Below are positions 27,155-35,318 of a DNA stretch of 64,000 nt, one piece after another. Both the position numbers and the translations under genes were made by a program. The stretch is from Microbacterium sp. 1S1 (lineage in GTDB: Bacteria > Actinomycetota > Actinomycetes > Actinomycetales > Microbacteriaceae). Where the stretch lies: contig NZ_CP043430.1 of the NCBI RefSeq assembly GCF_008271365.1, positions 1,612,001 through 1,676,000 of the forward strand, read 5' to 3'. The first letter of the stretch is position 1. Every line of letters starts with the position of its first letter. The notes under the pieces are model-generated. The model saw only the letters and a program-made list of their open reading frames with translations. It made no database searches and was not told the origin of the DNA.

Positions 27155-27871
27155 TCAGCTGACCGCCGCCCGGACGATCCGCTCGACCTCGTCCAGGGCC
27201 GGGGTGAGTTGCGCGCCGGAGAGCGCGTAGGTCTCCCGTGAACGGCGGTACGGGTCGACGACGTCGTCGTCCTCGGGCGGTGCGGGCGTGAGACCGCGCT
27301 GGTCGCCGACGGCACGGAGCACGGCGGCGAACCTGTCCTGGAGCGAGCCGTCGGTCTGCCGGGCGGTCTCCAGCGCCTCTTCGGTGCTGAGCGTCGAGGC
27401 GAGCCGCGCGAACTCCCGCAGCGTGAACGTGCGGCGGAGAGCGCCGGGCATCATCTTGACGACGGCGGAGCGGTGCTCGCGCGCCATCGTGAGGATGAGG
27501 TCGGCGTCGGCGAGATACGGCTCGACCAGGTACCTCGCTCGGTGAGCCTGCGCGATCGCCGGGTCGGCACCGGCCAGCGCGGCCAGTTCGAGGGCGGGCT
27601 CCTGCATGCCGTGCCCCTCGAGAGCGTGCGTGCCGGCACTGTGGATGCGGATGCCCAGGGGCGCGAGTCGCTGCCTGAGCAGCACTTCCGCCAGCGGGGA
27701 TCGGCAGATGTTGCCGGTGCACACGGTGAGGATGGTCAGCGTCTCGTCCGTGGCGGCCGGTCGGCTCGGAATGCTCTCGGCGGCCGCAGCGCGGGGCGGC
27801 TGCTCCTGTTGCTCACGCCACTCTCTGCGGCTCATGCCGGCCGGGGGGCCGTCCAGGGGAGGAAGGGTCAC
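27155..27871 (-). CDS. Low-molecular-weight protein tyrosine phosphatase, Wzb-like
   Basis: This 238-residue enzyme has the P-loop VCTGNICRSP (C-X5-R-S) after an N-terminal extension of about 45 residues, and the general-acid Asp in VVDPYRRS. Standard LMW-PTPs are about 150 residues, so the extension (basic and Gln/Ala-rich) is unusual. It probably dephosphorylates the Tyr-rich tail of the BY-kinase at 7769, as Wzb does for Wzc. GTG 27871 overlaps the VanZ stop by 4 bases, so the two are co-expressed. Confidence 0.9.
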   Translation of the reverse strand: MTLPPLDGPPAGMSRREWREQQEQPPRAAAAESIPSRPAATDETLTILTVCTGNICRSPLAEVLLRQRLAPLGIRIHSAGTHALEGHGMQEPALELAALAGADPAIAQAHRARYLVEPYLADADLILTMAREHRSAVVKMMPGALRRTFTLREFARLASTLSTEEALETARQTDGSLQDRFAAVLRAVGDQRGLTPAPPEDDDVVDPYRRSRETYALSGAQLTPALDEVERIVRAAVS

Positions 27872-28344
27872 GACGCCAGCCTACGGCTCCGCTGCCGTCG
27901 GGGATCGCGCGACAGCAACGCCAGCAGGACGGTCGTGACGACGGCGCCCAGGAAGGTGCCGGTGGTGTTGGCGATCACGTCGCTGAGCGTGGGGAACCGG
28001 GACGGCATCAGCCCCTGGACCGTCTCGATCATCACGCTCATCAGCCCGCCGACGAGCGTGACCTGCCAGAGCCGCAGACCCGGCCAGGCGAGCGGGAGCA
28101 GCAGCCCCACCGGGACGAAGAGGGCGACGTTGGCGAGGACCTCCAGGACCACGGCGCTCTGCTGGTAGGGGGCGATGCCGGCCTCCGCGACCCAGCGGGC
28201 CATCACGCCCACCAGCCCCGTGACCTTCGATGACACGCTCGCGGGCAGCCAGACGGTGAAACCCACGAACAGGAGGTAGGCGACCAGGGCGACGCGTGCC
28301 GTCGCCGCGCCGCGTCGGGGGCGGACGGCGAGCGACGAGGTCAT
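27868..28344 (-). CDS. VanZ-like membrane protein
   Basis: This 158-residue protein has four hydrophobic helices with the family pattern ANVALFVPVGLLLPL and SVMIETVQ, then PSRFPTLSDVIANTTGTFLGA. VanZ-family proteins are linked to glycopeptide tolerance and cell-envelope functions, but their biochemistry is unknown. The ATG at 28344 has no Shine-Dalgarno sequence. TAGCAT lies exactly 6 bases upstream on the minus strand (28351-28356), suggesting a leaderless transcript. It is coupled to the tyrosine phosphatase gene. Confidence 0.85.
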   Translation of the reverse strand: MTSSLAVRPRRGAATARVALVAYLLFVGFTVWLPASVSSKVTGLVGVMARWVAEAGIAPYQQSAVVLEVLANVALFVPVGLLLPLAWPGLRLWQVTLVGGLMSVMIETVQGLMPSRFPTLSDVIANTTGTFLGAVVTTVLLALLSRDPRRQRSRRLAS

Positions 28345-28379
28345 GGCGTCATGCTATCCAGGCTGCCGGAGCGCGCCTC

Positions 28380-29321
28380 TCAGGATCCGGATCCGGGTGC
28401 GAGCTGCTCGATGTAGCGGAGGAGCACGCCCTCGCGGAGCGCCCAGGGCGACACCTCCAGCTCGTCCACGCGCAGCGCGGTCATCGCGGCGTGCAGCGAC
28501 ACCGCCGCCGCCACGATCTGGAAGGTGCGATCGGGGGTGATGCCCGGCAGCTCCTGCCGCGCAGAGGCGGGCAGCCGGGCGAGCCGGGGGATCCACGAGC
28601 CGAGGGCCGCGCGCGGCAGCAGCATCCGTTCGATGCCGGACCAGCCGGGCGCGGGGTAGCCGACGAGTCGGGCGAGCGAGCGGATCGCCTTCGACGACCC
28701 GACGACGTGATCCGGGCGGGGAAGTTGGCGGAATCGGGGAACGACGGTCCCGAGCGTCGCCTCGGCGTGCGCTCGCAAGCGTTCCACGTCGGCCTCTCCC
28801 GGGGGGTCGGAGGGGAGGAACTGCACCGTCATGCGCCCGGCGCCCAGCGGCACGGACGCCGCGACGTCGGGGAGCTCCTCGGCACCCGCGGCGATCTCCA
28901 GCGAACCGCCGCCGATGTCGAGCAGGAGCAACTGACCCGCGGACCAGCCGAACCAGCGCCGCACGGCGAGGAAGGTGAGCTCGGCCTCTGTCTCCCCGTC
29001 GAGCACCTGCAACGGCTGCCCGAGTACGGCCTCGACCCGGGCGATCACGTCCGCCCCGTTGCGGGCGTCTCGCACGGCGCTCGTGGCGGTGGCGAGGAGC
29101 GCGTCCACCCGTTCGGCTTCCGCCACCCGGCGCGCCTGCGCGACGGCGGCCTCGAGGGCGTGCACTCCCTCTTCCGCGATCGCGCCGTCCGGTGTCAGAT
29201 ACCGCATGAGCCGCAGCACCGTGCGGTCGCTCGTCGTCGCGAGCGGTCGTCCGCCAGGGCGCACGTCGGCCGCGAGCATGTGGACGGTGTTGGATCCGAT
29301 GTCGAGGACTCCCAGGCGCAC
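28380..29321 (-). CDS. ppx: Exopolyphosphatase, Ppx/GppA family
   Basis: This 313-residue actin-fold phosphatase has the P1 motif VLDIGSNTVHML, the second phosphate motif LLDIGGGSLEIA and the ATSAVRDARNG segment. It is the short two-domain form and hydrolyses polyphosphate or pppGpp. GTG 29321 is preceded by TATCCT exactly 6 bases upstream (minus strand, 29328-29333), so the mRNA is probably leaderless. It is divergent from coaA, with only 28 bases between the two starts. Confidence 0.9.
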   Translation of the reverse strand: MRLGVLDIGSNTVHMLAADVRPGGRPLATTSDRTVLRLMRYLTPDGAIAEEGVHALEAAVAQARRVAEAERVDALLATATSAVRDARNGADVIARVEAVLGQPLQVLDGETEAELTFLAVRRWFGWSAGQLLLLDIGGGSLEIAAGAEELPDVAASVPLGAGRMTVQFLPSDPPGEADVERLRAHAEATLGTVVPRFRQLPRPDHVVGSSKAIRSLARLVGYPAPGWSGIERMLLPRAALGSWIPRLARLPASARQELPGITPDRTFQIVAAAVSLHAAMTALRVDELEVSPWALREGVLLRYIEQLAPGSGS

Positions 29322-29327
29322 GGGATG

Positions 29328-29351
29328 AGGATACTCGGGCGCGGTTACGAT
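29328..29351. promoter_or_regulatory. Divergent promoter -10 boxes of ppx and coaA
   Basis: TATCCT on the minus strand (29333 to 29328) lies 6 bases before the ppx GTG. On the plus strand TACGAT (29346-29351) lies 7 bases before an in-frame coaA GTG at 29359. Both have leaderless spacing. The polymerase sites would overlap, so the two genes may compete. Confidence 0.5.
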
Positions 29352-30303
29352 GGACGACGTGACCACCGCCGACCCCACGCTGCCGCTGTCGCCGTATCGG
29401 GAGATCGGGCGCGCGGAGTGGGCGCGCCTCGCCGCCGGGCTCGACCAGCCCCTCACCGAGACCGAGGTCGTGGAGCTCCGAGGGATCGGCGACAGGCTCG
29501 ATCTCACCGAAGTGCGCGAGGTGTATCTGCCGCTGAGCCGGCTGCTGAGCCTGTACGCCAGCGCGACGAAGCAGCTCGGTGCCGCGACCTCGACCTTCCT
29601 CCAGGAGGACGACACGACGACGCCGTTCGTCGTCGGCGTCGCCGGCTCGGTGGCCGTCGGCAAGTCGACGATCGCCCGCCTCCTCCGCGAGCTCATGAGC
29701 CGGTGGCCGGGGACGCCGCGCGTCGAGCTGGTGACCACGGACGGCTTCCTCTACCCGAACGCCGAGCTCGAGCGACGGGGCCTCATGGACCGCAAGGGCT
29801 TTCCGGAGTCCTATGACCGTCGGGCGCTGATCGAGTTCCTGACGAAGGTCAAGAGCGGGGCCCCCGAGGTGCGCGCGCCGTTCTACTCCCACATGCGCTA
29901 CGACATCGTCCCCGACGCGCACGTCGTCGTGCGTCGGCCCGACGTCGTGATCGTCGAAGGGCTCAACGTCCTGCAGCCTCCGCCCGCCCCGAACGACGTG
30001 GCCGTCAGCGACCTCTTCGACTTCTCGATCTTCGTCGACGCCGACACCGCGCACATCGAGAAGTGGTACGTCGACCGGTTCCTCGCGCTGCGGCAGGGCG
30101 CCTTCAGTAACCCCTCCTCCTACTTCAACGTGTTCGCGCACCTCACCGACGAGGAGGCGATCGCGACCGCGCTGGGGTACTGGAACGAGATCAACATGCC
30201 GAACCTGGTCGAGAACGTCATGCCGACCCGGCATCGGGCGCGGCTCGTGCTGCGCAAGGGTGCGGATCACGACGTGGAGAGCGTCCTCCTGCGCAAACTC
30301 TGA
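29350..30303 (+). CDS. coaA: Pantothenate kinase, type I
   Basis: CoaA phosphorylates pantothenate in the first step of coenzyme A synthesis. The protein has up to 317 residues, with the P-loop [25 protein letters not shown], and [11 protein letters not shown] and ADFF-type substrate segments, typical of type I enzymes. ATG 29350 is listed as the start. GTG 29359, three codons in, is equally likely because a -10-like TACGAT sits 7 bases before it and neither start has a Shine-Dalgarno sequence. It is divergent from ppx and followed by glmS. Confidence 0.96.
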   Translation: MDDVTTADPTLPLSPYREIGRAEWARLAAGLDQPLTETEVVELRGIGDRLDLTEVREVYLPLSRLLSLYASATKQLGAATSTFLQEDDTTTPFVVGVAGSVAVGKSTIARLLRELMSRWPGTPRVELVTTDGFLYPNAELERRGLMDRKGFPESYDRRALIEFLTKVKSGAPEVRAPFYSHMRYDIVPDAHVVVRRPDVVIVEGLNVLQPPPAPNDVAVSDLFDFSIFVDADTAHIEKWYVDRFLALRQGAFSNPSSYFNVFAHLTDEEAIATALGYWNEINMPNLVENVMPTRHRARLVLRKGADHDVESVLLRKL

Positions 30304-30366
30304 GGCCCGGCGGGGACCGCCTATTGTTCGGACGACTCGCAAAAATTCCCGCTTACCCTTATCCCC

Positions 30367-32214
30367 ATGTGTGGAATCGTCGGATACGTGGGCCCGCGGC
30401 CCAGCCAGGACATCCTTCTCGCCGGCCTCGCCCGTCTCGAGTACCGCGGCTATGACTCCGCTGGCATTGCCGTCATCGACGGCGAGGGAACGCTGGGCAT
30501 GCGCAAGAAGGCGGGCAAGCTCGCCAAGCTGCGCGATTCGCTCGGCGACGCGCCCCTCGCCGACGGCACGACCGGCATCGGACACACCCGGTGGGCCACG
30601 CACGGCGGCCCGACCGACGTCAACGCCCACCCCCACCTCGCGGACGACGACAAGCTCGCGGTGATCCACAACGGCATCATCGAGAACTTCGCTGCCCTCC
30701 GCGACGAGCTCCTCGCGGACGGCGTCGCGTTCCGCAGCGAGACCGACACCGAGGTCGCCGCGGCCCTCCTCGGTCGCGAGTACGCGAGCAACGGCGGTGA
30801 CCTCGCCCTCGCGTTCCGTGCGGTCGTCAACCGCCTCGAGGGCGCCTTCACGCTCCTCGCCATGCACCAGGACCACCCGGGCCTCGTCGTCGGCGCCCGC
30901 CGCAACTCGCCGCTCGTGATCGGTCTGGGCGAGGGGGAGAACTTCCTCGGCTCCGACGTCGCCGCGTTCGTCGAGCACACCCGCAAGGCGCTCGCGATCG
31001 GTCAGGACCAGATCGTCTCGATCACCCCCGACGCCGTGACCGTGACCGACTTCGCCGGCACGCCCGTCACCGCCGAGCCCTTCGACGTCTCCTGGGACGC
31101 CGCCGCCGCCGAGAAGGGCGGCTGGTCGAGCTTCATGGCCAAGGAGGTCGCCGAGCAGCCGGAGGCCGTCGCGAACACCATCCGCGGCCGCATCCGTGAC
31201 GGTCAGGTCGTGATCCCGGAACTCGACGGCCTCGACGACCTGTTCGTCGGCATCAACCGCGTCATCATCACGGCCTGCGGTACGGCCTCCTATGCGGCCC
31301 TCGTCGGCAAGTACGCGATCGAGCAGTGGGCCCGCGTGGCCGTCGACGTCGAGCTCGCCCACGAGTTCCGCTACCGCGACCCGGTCATCGGCGCTGACAC
31401 CCTGGTCGTCTCGATCAGCCAGTCCGGCGAGACCATGGACACCTTGATGGCCGTGAAGTACGCCCGCGAGCGCGGTGCCCGCACCCTCTCGGTCTGCAAC
31501 ACGCAGGGCGCCACCATCCCGCGCGAGTCCGATGCCGTCGTCTACACGCACGCCGGCCCGGAGGTCGCGGTCGCCTCGACCAAGGCGTTCTCCGCCCAGA
31601 TCACGGCCCTGCTGCTGCTCGGCCTGCACATGGGACGCGTTCGCGGCGTCGTGGCCGACGCCTCGACCGGCGTCGAAGAGCTCTCGGCACTGCCGGAGAA
31701 GGTCGCGAAGGTGCTGGAGAGTGAGCACGAGCACGTCACCCAGCTCGCGGGCTGGATGGCCGACACCCGTTCCGTGCTCTTCCTCGGTCGCCACGTAGGC
31801 TACCCGATCGCGCTCGAGGGTGCGCTCAAGCTCAAGGAGATCTCCTACATCCACGCCGAGGGCTTCGCCGCGGGCGAGCTCAAGCACGGTCCGATCGCCC
31901 TGATCGAGCCGGGGCAGCCCGTCTTCGTGCTCGTGCCGTCGCCGCGGCACTCCGCGCTCGTGCACTCCAAGGTGGTCTCGAACATCCAGGAGATCCGCGC
32001 CCGCGGTGCTCGCGTCATCGTGGTGGCGGAGGAGGGCGACGCCGCCGTGCTGCCCTTCGCCGACGAGGTCATCCACATCCCGCTGGCCGGGCCGATGTTC
32101 GAGCCGCTGCTGGCAGTCGTGCCGCTGCAGATCTTCGCGATGGCGCTGGCCACCGCGAAGGGCCTCGACGTGGACCAGCCGCGCAACCTCGCGAAGTCCG
32201 TCACGGTGGAGTGA
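30367..32214 (+). CDS. glmS: Glutamine-fructose-6-phosphate aminotransferase (isomerising)
   Basis: GlmS makes glucosamine-6-phosphate, the entry to UDP-GlcNAc. The 615-residue protein starts MCGIVGYVG with the glutaminase nucleophile Cys2, has two SIS domains (SISQSGET, STKAFSAQ) and ends in LAKSVTVE with the catalytic lysine. TACCCT lies 7 bases before the ATG with no Shine-Dalgarno sequence, suggesting leaderless translation. There is no glmS ribozyme-like leader. Its product feeds GlmM (3587) and the UDP-GlcNAc-derived sugars of the polysaccharide locus. Confidence 0.97.
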   Translation: MCGIVGYVGPRPSQDILLAGLARLEYRGYDSAGIAVIDGEGTLGMRKKAGKLAKLRDSLGDAPLADGTTGIGHTRWATHGGPTDVNAHPHLADDDKLAVIHNGIIENFAALRDELLADGVAFRSETDTEVAAALLGREYASNGGDLALAFRAVVNRLEGAFTLLAMHQDHPGLVVGARRNSPLVIGLGEGENFLGSDVAAFVEHTRKALAIGQDQIVSITPDAVTVTDFAGTPVTAEPFDVSWDAAAAEKGGWSSFMAKEVAEQPEAVANTIRGRIRDGQVVIPELDGLDDLFVGINRVIITACGTASYAALVGKYAIEQWARVAVDVELAHEFRYRDPVIGADTLVVSISQSGETMDTLMAVKYARERGARTLSVCNTQGATIPRESDAVVYTHAGPEVAVASTKAFSAQITALLLLGLHMGRVRGVVADASTGVEELSALPEKVAKVLESEHEHVTQLAGWMADTRSVLFLGRHVGYPIALEGALKLKEISYIHAEGFAAGELKHGPIALIEPGQPVFVLVPSPRHSALVHSKVVSNIQEIRARGARVIVVAEEGDAAVLPFADEVIHIPLAGPMFEPLLAVVPLQIFAMALATAKGLDVDQPRNLAKSVTVE

Positions 32215-32239
32215 GTCCCGCCGACCCACCCCTTCCGTT

Positions 32240-32279
32240 CGTCCCACCCCTCTGCGTGCGCACGTAGAGGGGTGGGACG
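32240..32279 (+). terminator. Terminator after glmS
   Basis: A 19-base-pair hairpin with one G-U pair (arms 32240-32258 and 32261-32279) lies 25 bases after the glmS stop. The tight centre will open to a slightly larger loop. It separates glmS from the acpS-alr-tsaE operon. Confidence 0.8.
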
Positions 32280-32322
32280 TTCGTATCGGGGTGGGTGGAG
32301 GAAGCGCGAGTAGGCTGAACGC

Positions 32323-32682
32323 GTGATCATCGGCACCGGCATCGACCTCGTGGACATCCCCCGGTTCGAACGCACGATGACCAGGACGCCGCGGCTGAAG
32401 GAGCGGCTGTTCGCCCCCTCCGAGCGCGATCTGCGACTGCCGTCGCTCGCCGCCCGGTATGCCGCGAAGGAGGCGCTGATCAAGGCCCTCGGCGGCTCCG
32501 ACGGCGTGCACTGGACGGAGATCGAGATCGCCTCCGAACCCTCCGGGCGCCCGCACTTCGTCCTCTCCGGCTCCACCGCGGCCGTCGTCGAGGAGCGCGG
32601 GATCCTCACCCTGCACCTCACCCTCACCCACGACGCGGGCCTCGCGGCCGCGTTCGTCGTCGCTGAAGGAGCCCCGCTGTGA
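32323..32682 (+). CDS. acpS: Holo-acyl-carrier-protein synthase
   Basis: AcpS transfers 4'-phosphopantetheine from CoA to acyl carrier protein. The 119-residue protein has the short trimeric form, with the Mg-binding Asp in GTGIDLVDIPRF and the Glu in RYAAKEALIKA. Its substrate, CoA, depends on the nearby coaA. GTG 32323 has no Shine-Dalgarno sequence, and TAGGCT (32311-32316) lies exactly 6 bases upstream. This is the same arrangement as truA and implies a leaderless mRNA. The stop overlaps the alr start. Confidence 0.95.
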   Translation: MIIGTGIDLVDIPRFERTMTRTPRLKERLFAPSERDLRLPSLAARYAAKEALIKALGGSDGVHWTEIEIASEPSGRPHFVLSGSTAAVVEERGILTLHLTLTHDAGLAAAFVVAEGAPL

Positions 32683-33785
32683 CCGTCCCGTTCCGCGAGG
32701 CCACGATCGACCTCGATGCGATCGCCGACAACGTCCGGCACTTCCGCCGCCTCACCGGCGTGGAGGTCCTCGTCGTCGTGAAGGCCAATGCCTACGGTCA
32801 TGGCGCCGCGGCAGCCGCCGTCGCCGCGCTCTCCGCCGGGGCCACGCGCCTCGGCGTGGCAGAGATCCCCGAGGCGTTGGAGCTGCGACGCCAGGGCGTG
32901 CACGCTCCGGTCGTGGCGTGGCTGCACGCCCCGGGGGAGCGGTTCCTGGAGGCGGCCGCCGAAGGGATCGAGCTCGGCATCTCGTCGTACGACCAACTGC
33001 AGGCGGCGGCCGCCGCGGCGTCCGCCGACCGCCCTGTCGCCGTGCACCTCAAGCTCGAGACCGGCCTCTCCCGCAACGGCATCGCCCCGGACGACTGGGG
33101 CACGGTCCTGGCCGAGGCAGCGCGCCTGGAGCGCATCGGACGCCTCCGCATCGTGGGACTCTTCAGCCACCTCTCGAACGCGTCGCCCGCCGACGACCGC
33201 GCCGCCCTCGCGCGTTTCGAGGAAGGGGTAGCGCAGGCGGCCGCGCTCGGCATCCGCCCCGAGCTCCGCCACATCGCCGCCACCGCCGCCGCGATCGACC
33301 TGCCGGAGACACGACTGGACGCCGTGCGCATCGGCATCGGGACGTACGGTCTCTCGCCCTTCGAGGACCGTTCCTCGGCGGAGCTCGGCCTCCGCCCGGC
33401 CATGACCCTCCGTGGATCCGTGGCCGCCGTGCGCCGGGTCCCCGCGGGCACCGGGGTGTCCTACGACTACGTGCACCGGACGGAACGCGAGACGACCCTG
33501 GCGCTCGTGCCCCTGGGCTACGCCGACGGGGTGCCCCGCAGCGCCTCCGGCCGGCTTCCGGTGTCGATCGGAGGCCGCCGCTACACGAACGTCGGCCGCA
33601 TCGCGATGGATCAGTTCGTGGTGGACGTCGGTGACGCTCCGGTGTCGGTCGGGGACGAGGTCACGCTCTTCGGGGACCCGACGCTCGGCGTCCCCTCGGC
33701 TGCGGACTGGGCGGAGGCCGCCGGGACGATCGGCTACGAGATCGTCACGCGCATCGGCCACCGGGTACCGCGGAGGACGGCATGA
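32679..33785 (+). CDS. alr: Alanine racemase
   Basis: Alr supplies D-alanine for peptidoglycan. The 368-residue PLP enzyme has the Schiff-base lysine in VVVKANAYGHG (Lys35), the second catalytic Tyr in GTGVSYDYVH and PLP-phosphate contacts in IGIGTYGLSP. GTG 32679 overlaps the acpS stop, and the tsaE ATG overlaps the alr stop, so acpS-alr-tsaE is a coupled operon. Confidence 0.97.
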   Translation: MTVPFREATIDLDAIADNVRHFRRLTGVEVLVVVKANAYGHGAAAAAVAALSAGATRLGVAEIPEALELRRQGVHAPVVAWLHAPGERFLEAAAEGIELGISSYDQLQAAAAAASADRPVAVHLKLETGLSRNGIAPDDWGTVLAEAARLERIGRLRIVGLFSHLSNASPADDRAALARFEEGVAQAAALGIRPELRHIAATAAAIDLPETRLDAVRIGIGTYGLSPFEDRSSAELGLRPAMTLRGSVAAVRRVPAGTGVSYDYVHRTERETTLALVPLGYADGVPRSASGRLPVSIGGRRYTNVGRIAMDQFVVDVGDAPVSVGDEVTLFGDPTLGVPSAADWAEAAGTIGYEIVTRIGHRVPRRTA

Positions 33786-34273
33786 GCCTGGACCCGGCGT
33801 TCCTCGGCCGCCGTCGCATCGCCACCTCCGACGAGATGGAGCAGCTCGGCCTGCGCATCGGCGAGCAGCTCGAACCGGGCGACCTGCTGATCCTCACCGG
33901 GCCCCTCGGGGCGGGAAAGACCACATTCACCCGTGGCCTGGCCGAAGGGCTCGGCGTCCGCGGCCCCGTGCAGAGCCCGACCTTCGTGATCGCCCGGACC
34001 CATCCGTCGCTCGTGGGCCGGGCGCCGCTGGTACACGTCGATGCCTACCGCCTCGGCTCCGCGGCCGAACTGGACGACCTCGACCTGGACCTGGACCGAT
34101 CGGTCGTCGTGGTGGAGTGGGGTCGCGGCATGGCGGAGGATCTCGCCGACGCCTGGTGGGACATCGAGATCGAAAGACCTGTCGGAGCCGATGACGAGGC
34201 CGACCTCGACCCGGCCGAACTCGACTCCGACGCCCCGCGTTTCCTCACCATCACCCGCGAGGAGCGGTCGTGA
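33782..34273 (+). CDS. tsaE: tRNA threonylcarbamoyladenosine biosynthesis ATPase TsaE
   Basis: TsaE is the ATPase that supports t6A37 tRNA modification with TsaB and TsaD. The 163-residue protein has Walker A GPLGAGKTTFTRG, SPTFVIARTH, HVDAYRLG and the Walker B-like VVVVEWGRG. An acidic insert lies near the C-terminus. In related genomes tsaB usually follows directly. Here a response-regulator gene follows with a 4-base overlap instead, and no tsaB is seen in the window. Confidence 0.94.
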   Translation: MSLDPAFLGRRRIATSDEMEQLGLRIGEQLEPGDLLILTGPLGAGKTTFTRGLAEGLGVRGPVQSPTFVIARTHPSLVGRAPLVHVDAYRLGSAAELDDLDLDLDRSVVVVEWGRGMAEDLADAWWDIEIERPVGADDEADLDPAELDSDAPRFLTITREERS

Positions 34274-35109
34274 CGGTGGGGGAGGGGACGCCGCTGGTCG
34301 CGGTCATCATCGAGGACGATCCGGGCGTGCAGTCCCTCCTGGACGAGGTGTTCCTCGCCGCGGGCTTCCGCACCGTGCTGGCGGGATCCGGCCCGGAGGG
34401 CCTCGAGGCCATCGCGGCAAGCAGTCCCATCATCACGACGCTCGACATCAATCTCCCCGGCATCGACGGCTTCGAGGTGGCCCGGCGCATCCGCCAGGTC
34501 AGCGACACGTTCATCATCATGCTGTCGGCTCTCGCGGAGGAGTCGGACGTGGTCCTCGGTCTCACGTCCGGCGCCGACGAGTACCTCGTCAAGCCCTTCC
34601 GGCCGCGGGAGCTGCGGGCGCGGATCGAGGCCCTGCTCCGCCGCACCCGTACGTCAACGCCGGACCAGGCCGCGGTCACCGCCCCGACGAACACCGTCCT
34701 CGGTGCTGCGCCGACGACGCCAAGCGCCCCGCTTCCCGTCGTCGCCGCCGCGGACGCCACCGTCGCCACCTGGCGCGGCCGGGTGCACCGCGACCTCAGC
34801 CTCGATCTCGACACACGGCTGGTGCTGGTCGCCCAGCGGCCCGTCGAACTCACCCCGACCGAGTTCGACCTGCTCGCCGCGCTCCTCGAAGCCGGACGTC
34901 GGGTCAGCAGCAAGGCGGAGCTCGCGCTCGGGCTGCGCGGCATCCCCGGCGACGTCGGCGACCGCGTGAGCGAGCCGGACAAGCGGGCCATCGAGACGCA
35001 CATGGCCAACCTTCGTCGGAAGCTCGGCGACAGCCCGACCGCTCCGCGATACATCGAGACGGTGCGCGGCGTCGGATATCGACTCACGTCCGACGACCGC
35101 ACCGTCTGA
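34270..35109 (+). CDS. OmpR-type response regulator
   Basis: This 279-residue protein has an N-terminal receiver domain (IIEDDPGV acidic pair, phospho-acceptor Asp in TLDINLPGIDG, Lys in YLVKPFRPREL). A Pro/Ala/Thr-rich linker of about 45 residues, longer than usual, leads to a C-terminal winged helix (ELTPTEFDLLAALLE to RGVGYRL). It binds DNA as a phosphorylated dimer. GTG 34270 overlaps the tsaE stop. The partner kinase follows 206 bases downstream. Confidence 0.93.
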   Translation: MTVGEGTPLVAVIIEDDPGVQSLLDEVFLAAGFRTVLAGSGPEGLEAIAASSPIITTLDINLPGIDGFEVARRIRQVSDTFIIMLSALAEESDVVLGLTSGADEYLVKPFRPRELRARIEALLRRTRTSTPDQAAVTAPTNTVLGAAPTTPSAPLPVVAAADATVATWRGRVHRDLSLDLDTRLVLVAQRPVELTPTEFDLLAALLEAGRRVSSKAELALGLRGIPGDVGDRVSEPDKRAIETHMANLRRKLGDSPTAPRYIETVRGVGYRLTSDDRTV

Positions 35110-35121
35110 GTCAGGGGTCGA

Positions 35122-35145
35122 GGCCGCGGCTCCCCCACCGCGGCC
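35122..35145 (+). terminator. Hairpin after the response regulator gene
   Basis: GGCCGCGG (35122-35129) pairs perfectly with CCGCGGCC (35138-35145) around an 8-base loop, 12 bases after the stop codon. It is likely a terminator or attenuator separating the regulator from the kinase. Confidence 0.5.
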
Positions 35146-35155
35146 CCGGATGCCT

Positions 35156-35204
35156 TGCGAATCCCCACTCGCGCGGCCCCAGCTTCTGCGAAATCCCCAG
35201 TCGC
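35156..35204. repeat. Paired imperfect direct repeats upstream of the kinase gene
   Basis: TGCGAATCCCCACTCGC (35156-35172) and TGCGAAATCCCCAGTCGC (35187-35204) are nearly identical, start 31 bases apart (about three helical turns), and each has GCGA/TCGC inverted ends. Such spacing suits two DNA-binding dimers, possibly the adjacent response regulator. This is inference. Confidence 0.4.
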
Positions 35205-35318
35205 AGCGTCGGCTCCCATCCAGAAGCGTACGGGGCGGAGGGCGCCTGAAGAGCGAGATGTGGCGATCTTTGAGTAATCTTGCGTGAATGCTGAGGATCG
35301 ACCGGGAGGCGGGCCTTG

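Noticed and set aside
30304-30366. glmS ribozyme/riboswitch before glmS
   Set aside because: The gap is only 63 bases, has no ribozyme-like core, and carries a -10 box for a leaderless start.
28354-32631. Very long antisense open frame of more than 1400 codons across ppx, coaA and glmS
   Set aside because: It is antisense to well-recognised genes and is an Arg/Gly/Asp-rich product of high GC; no family resemblance.
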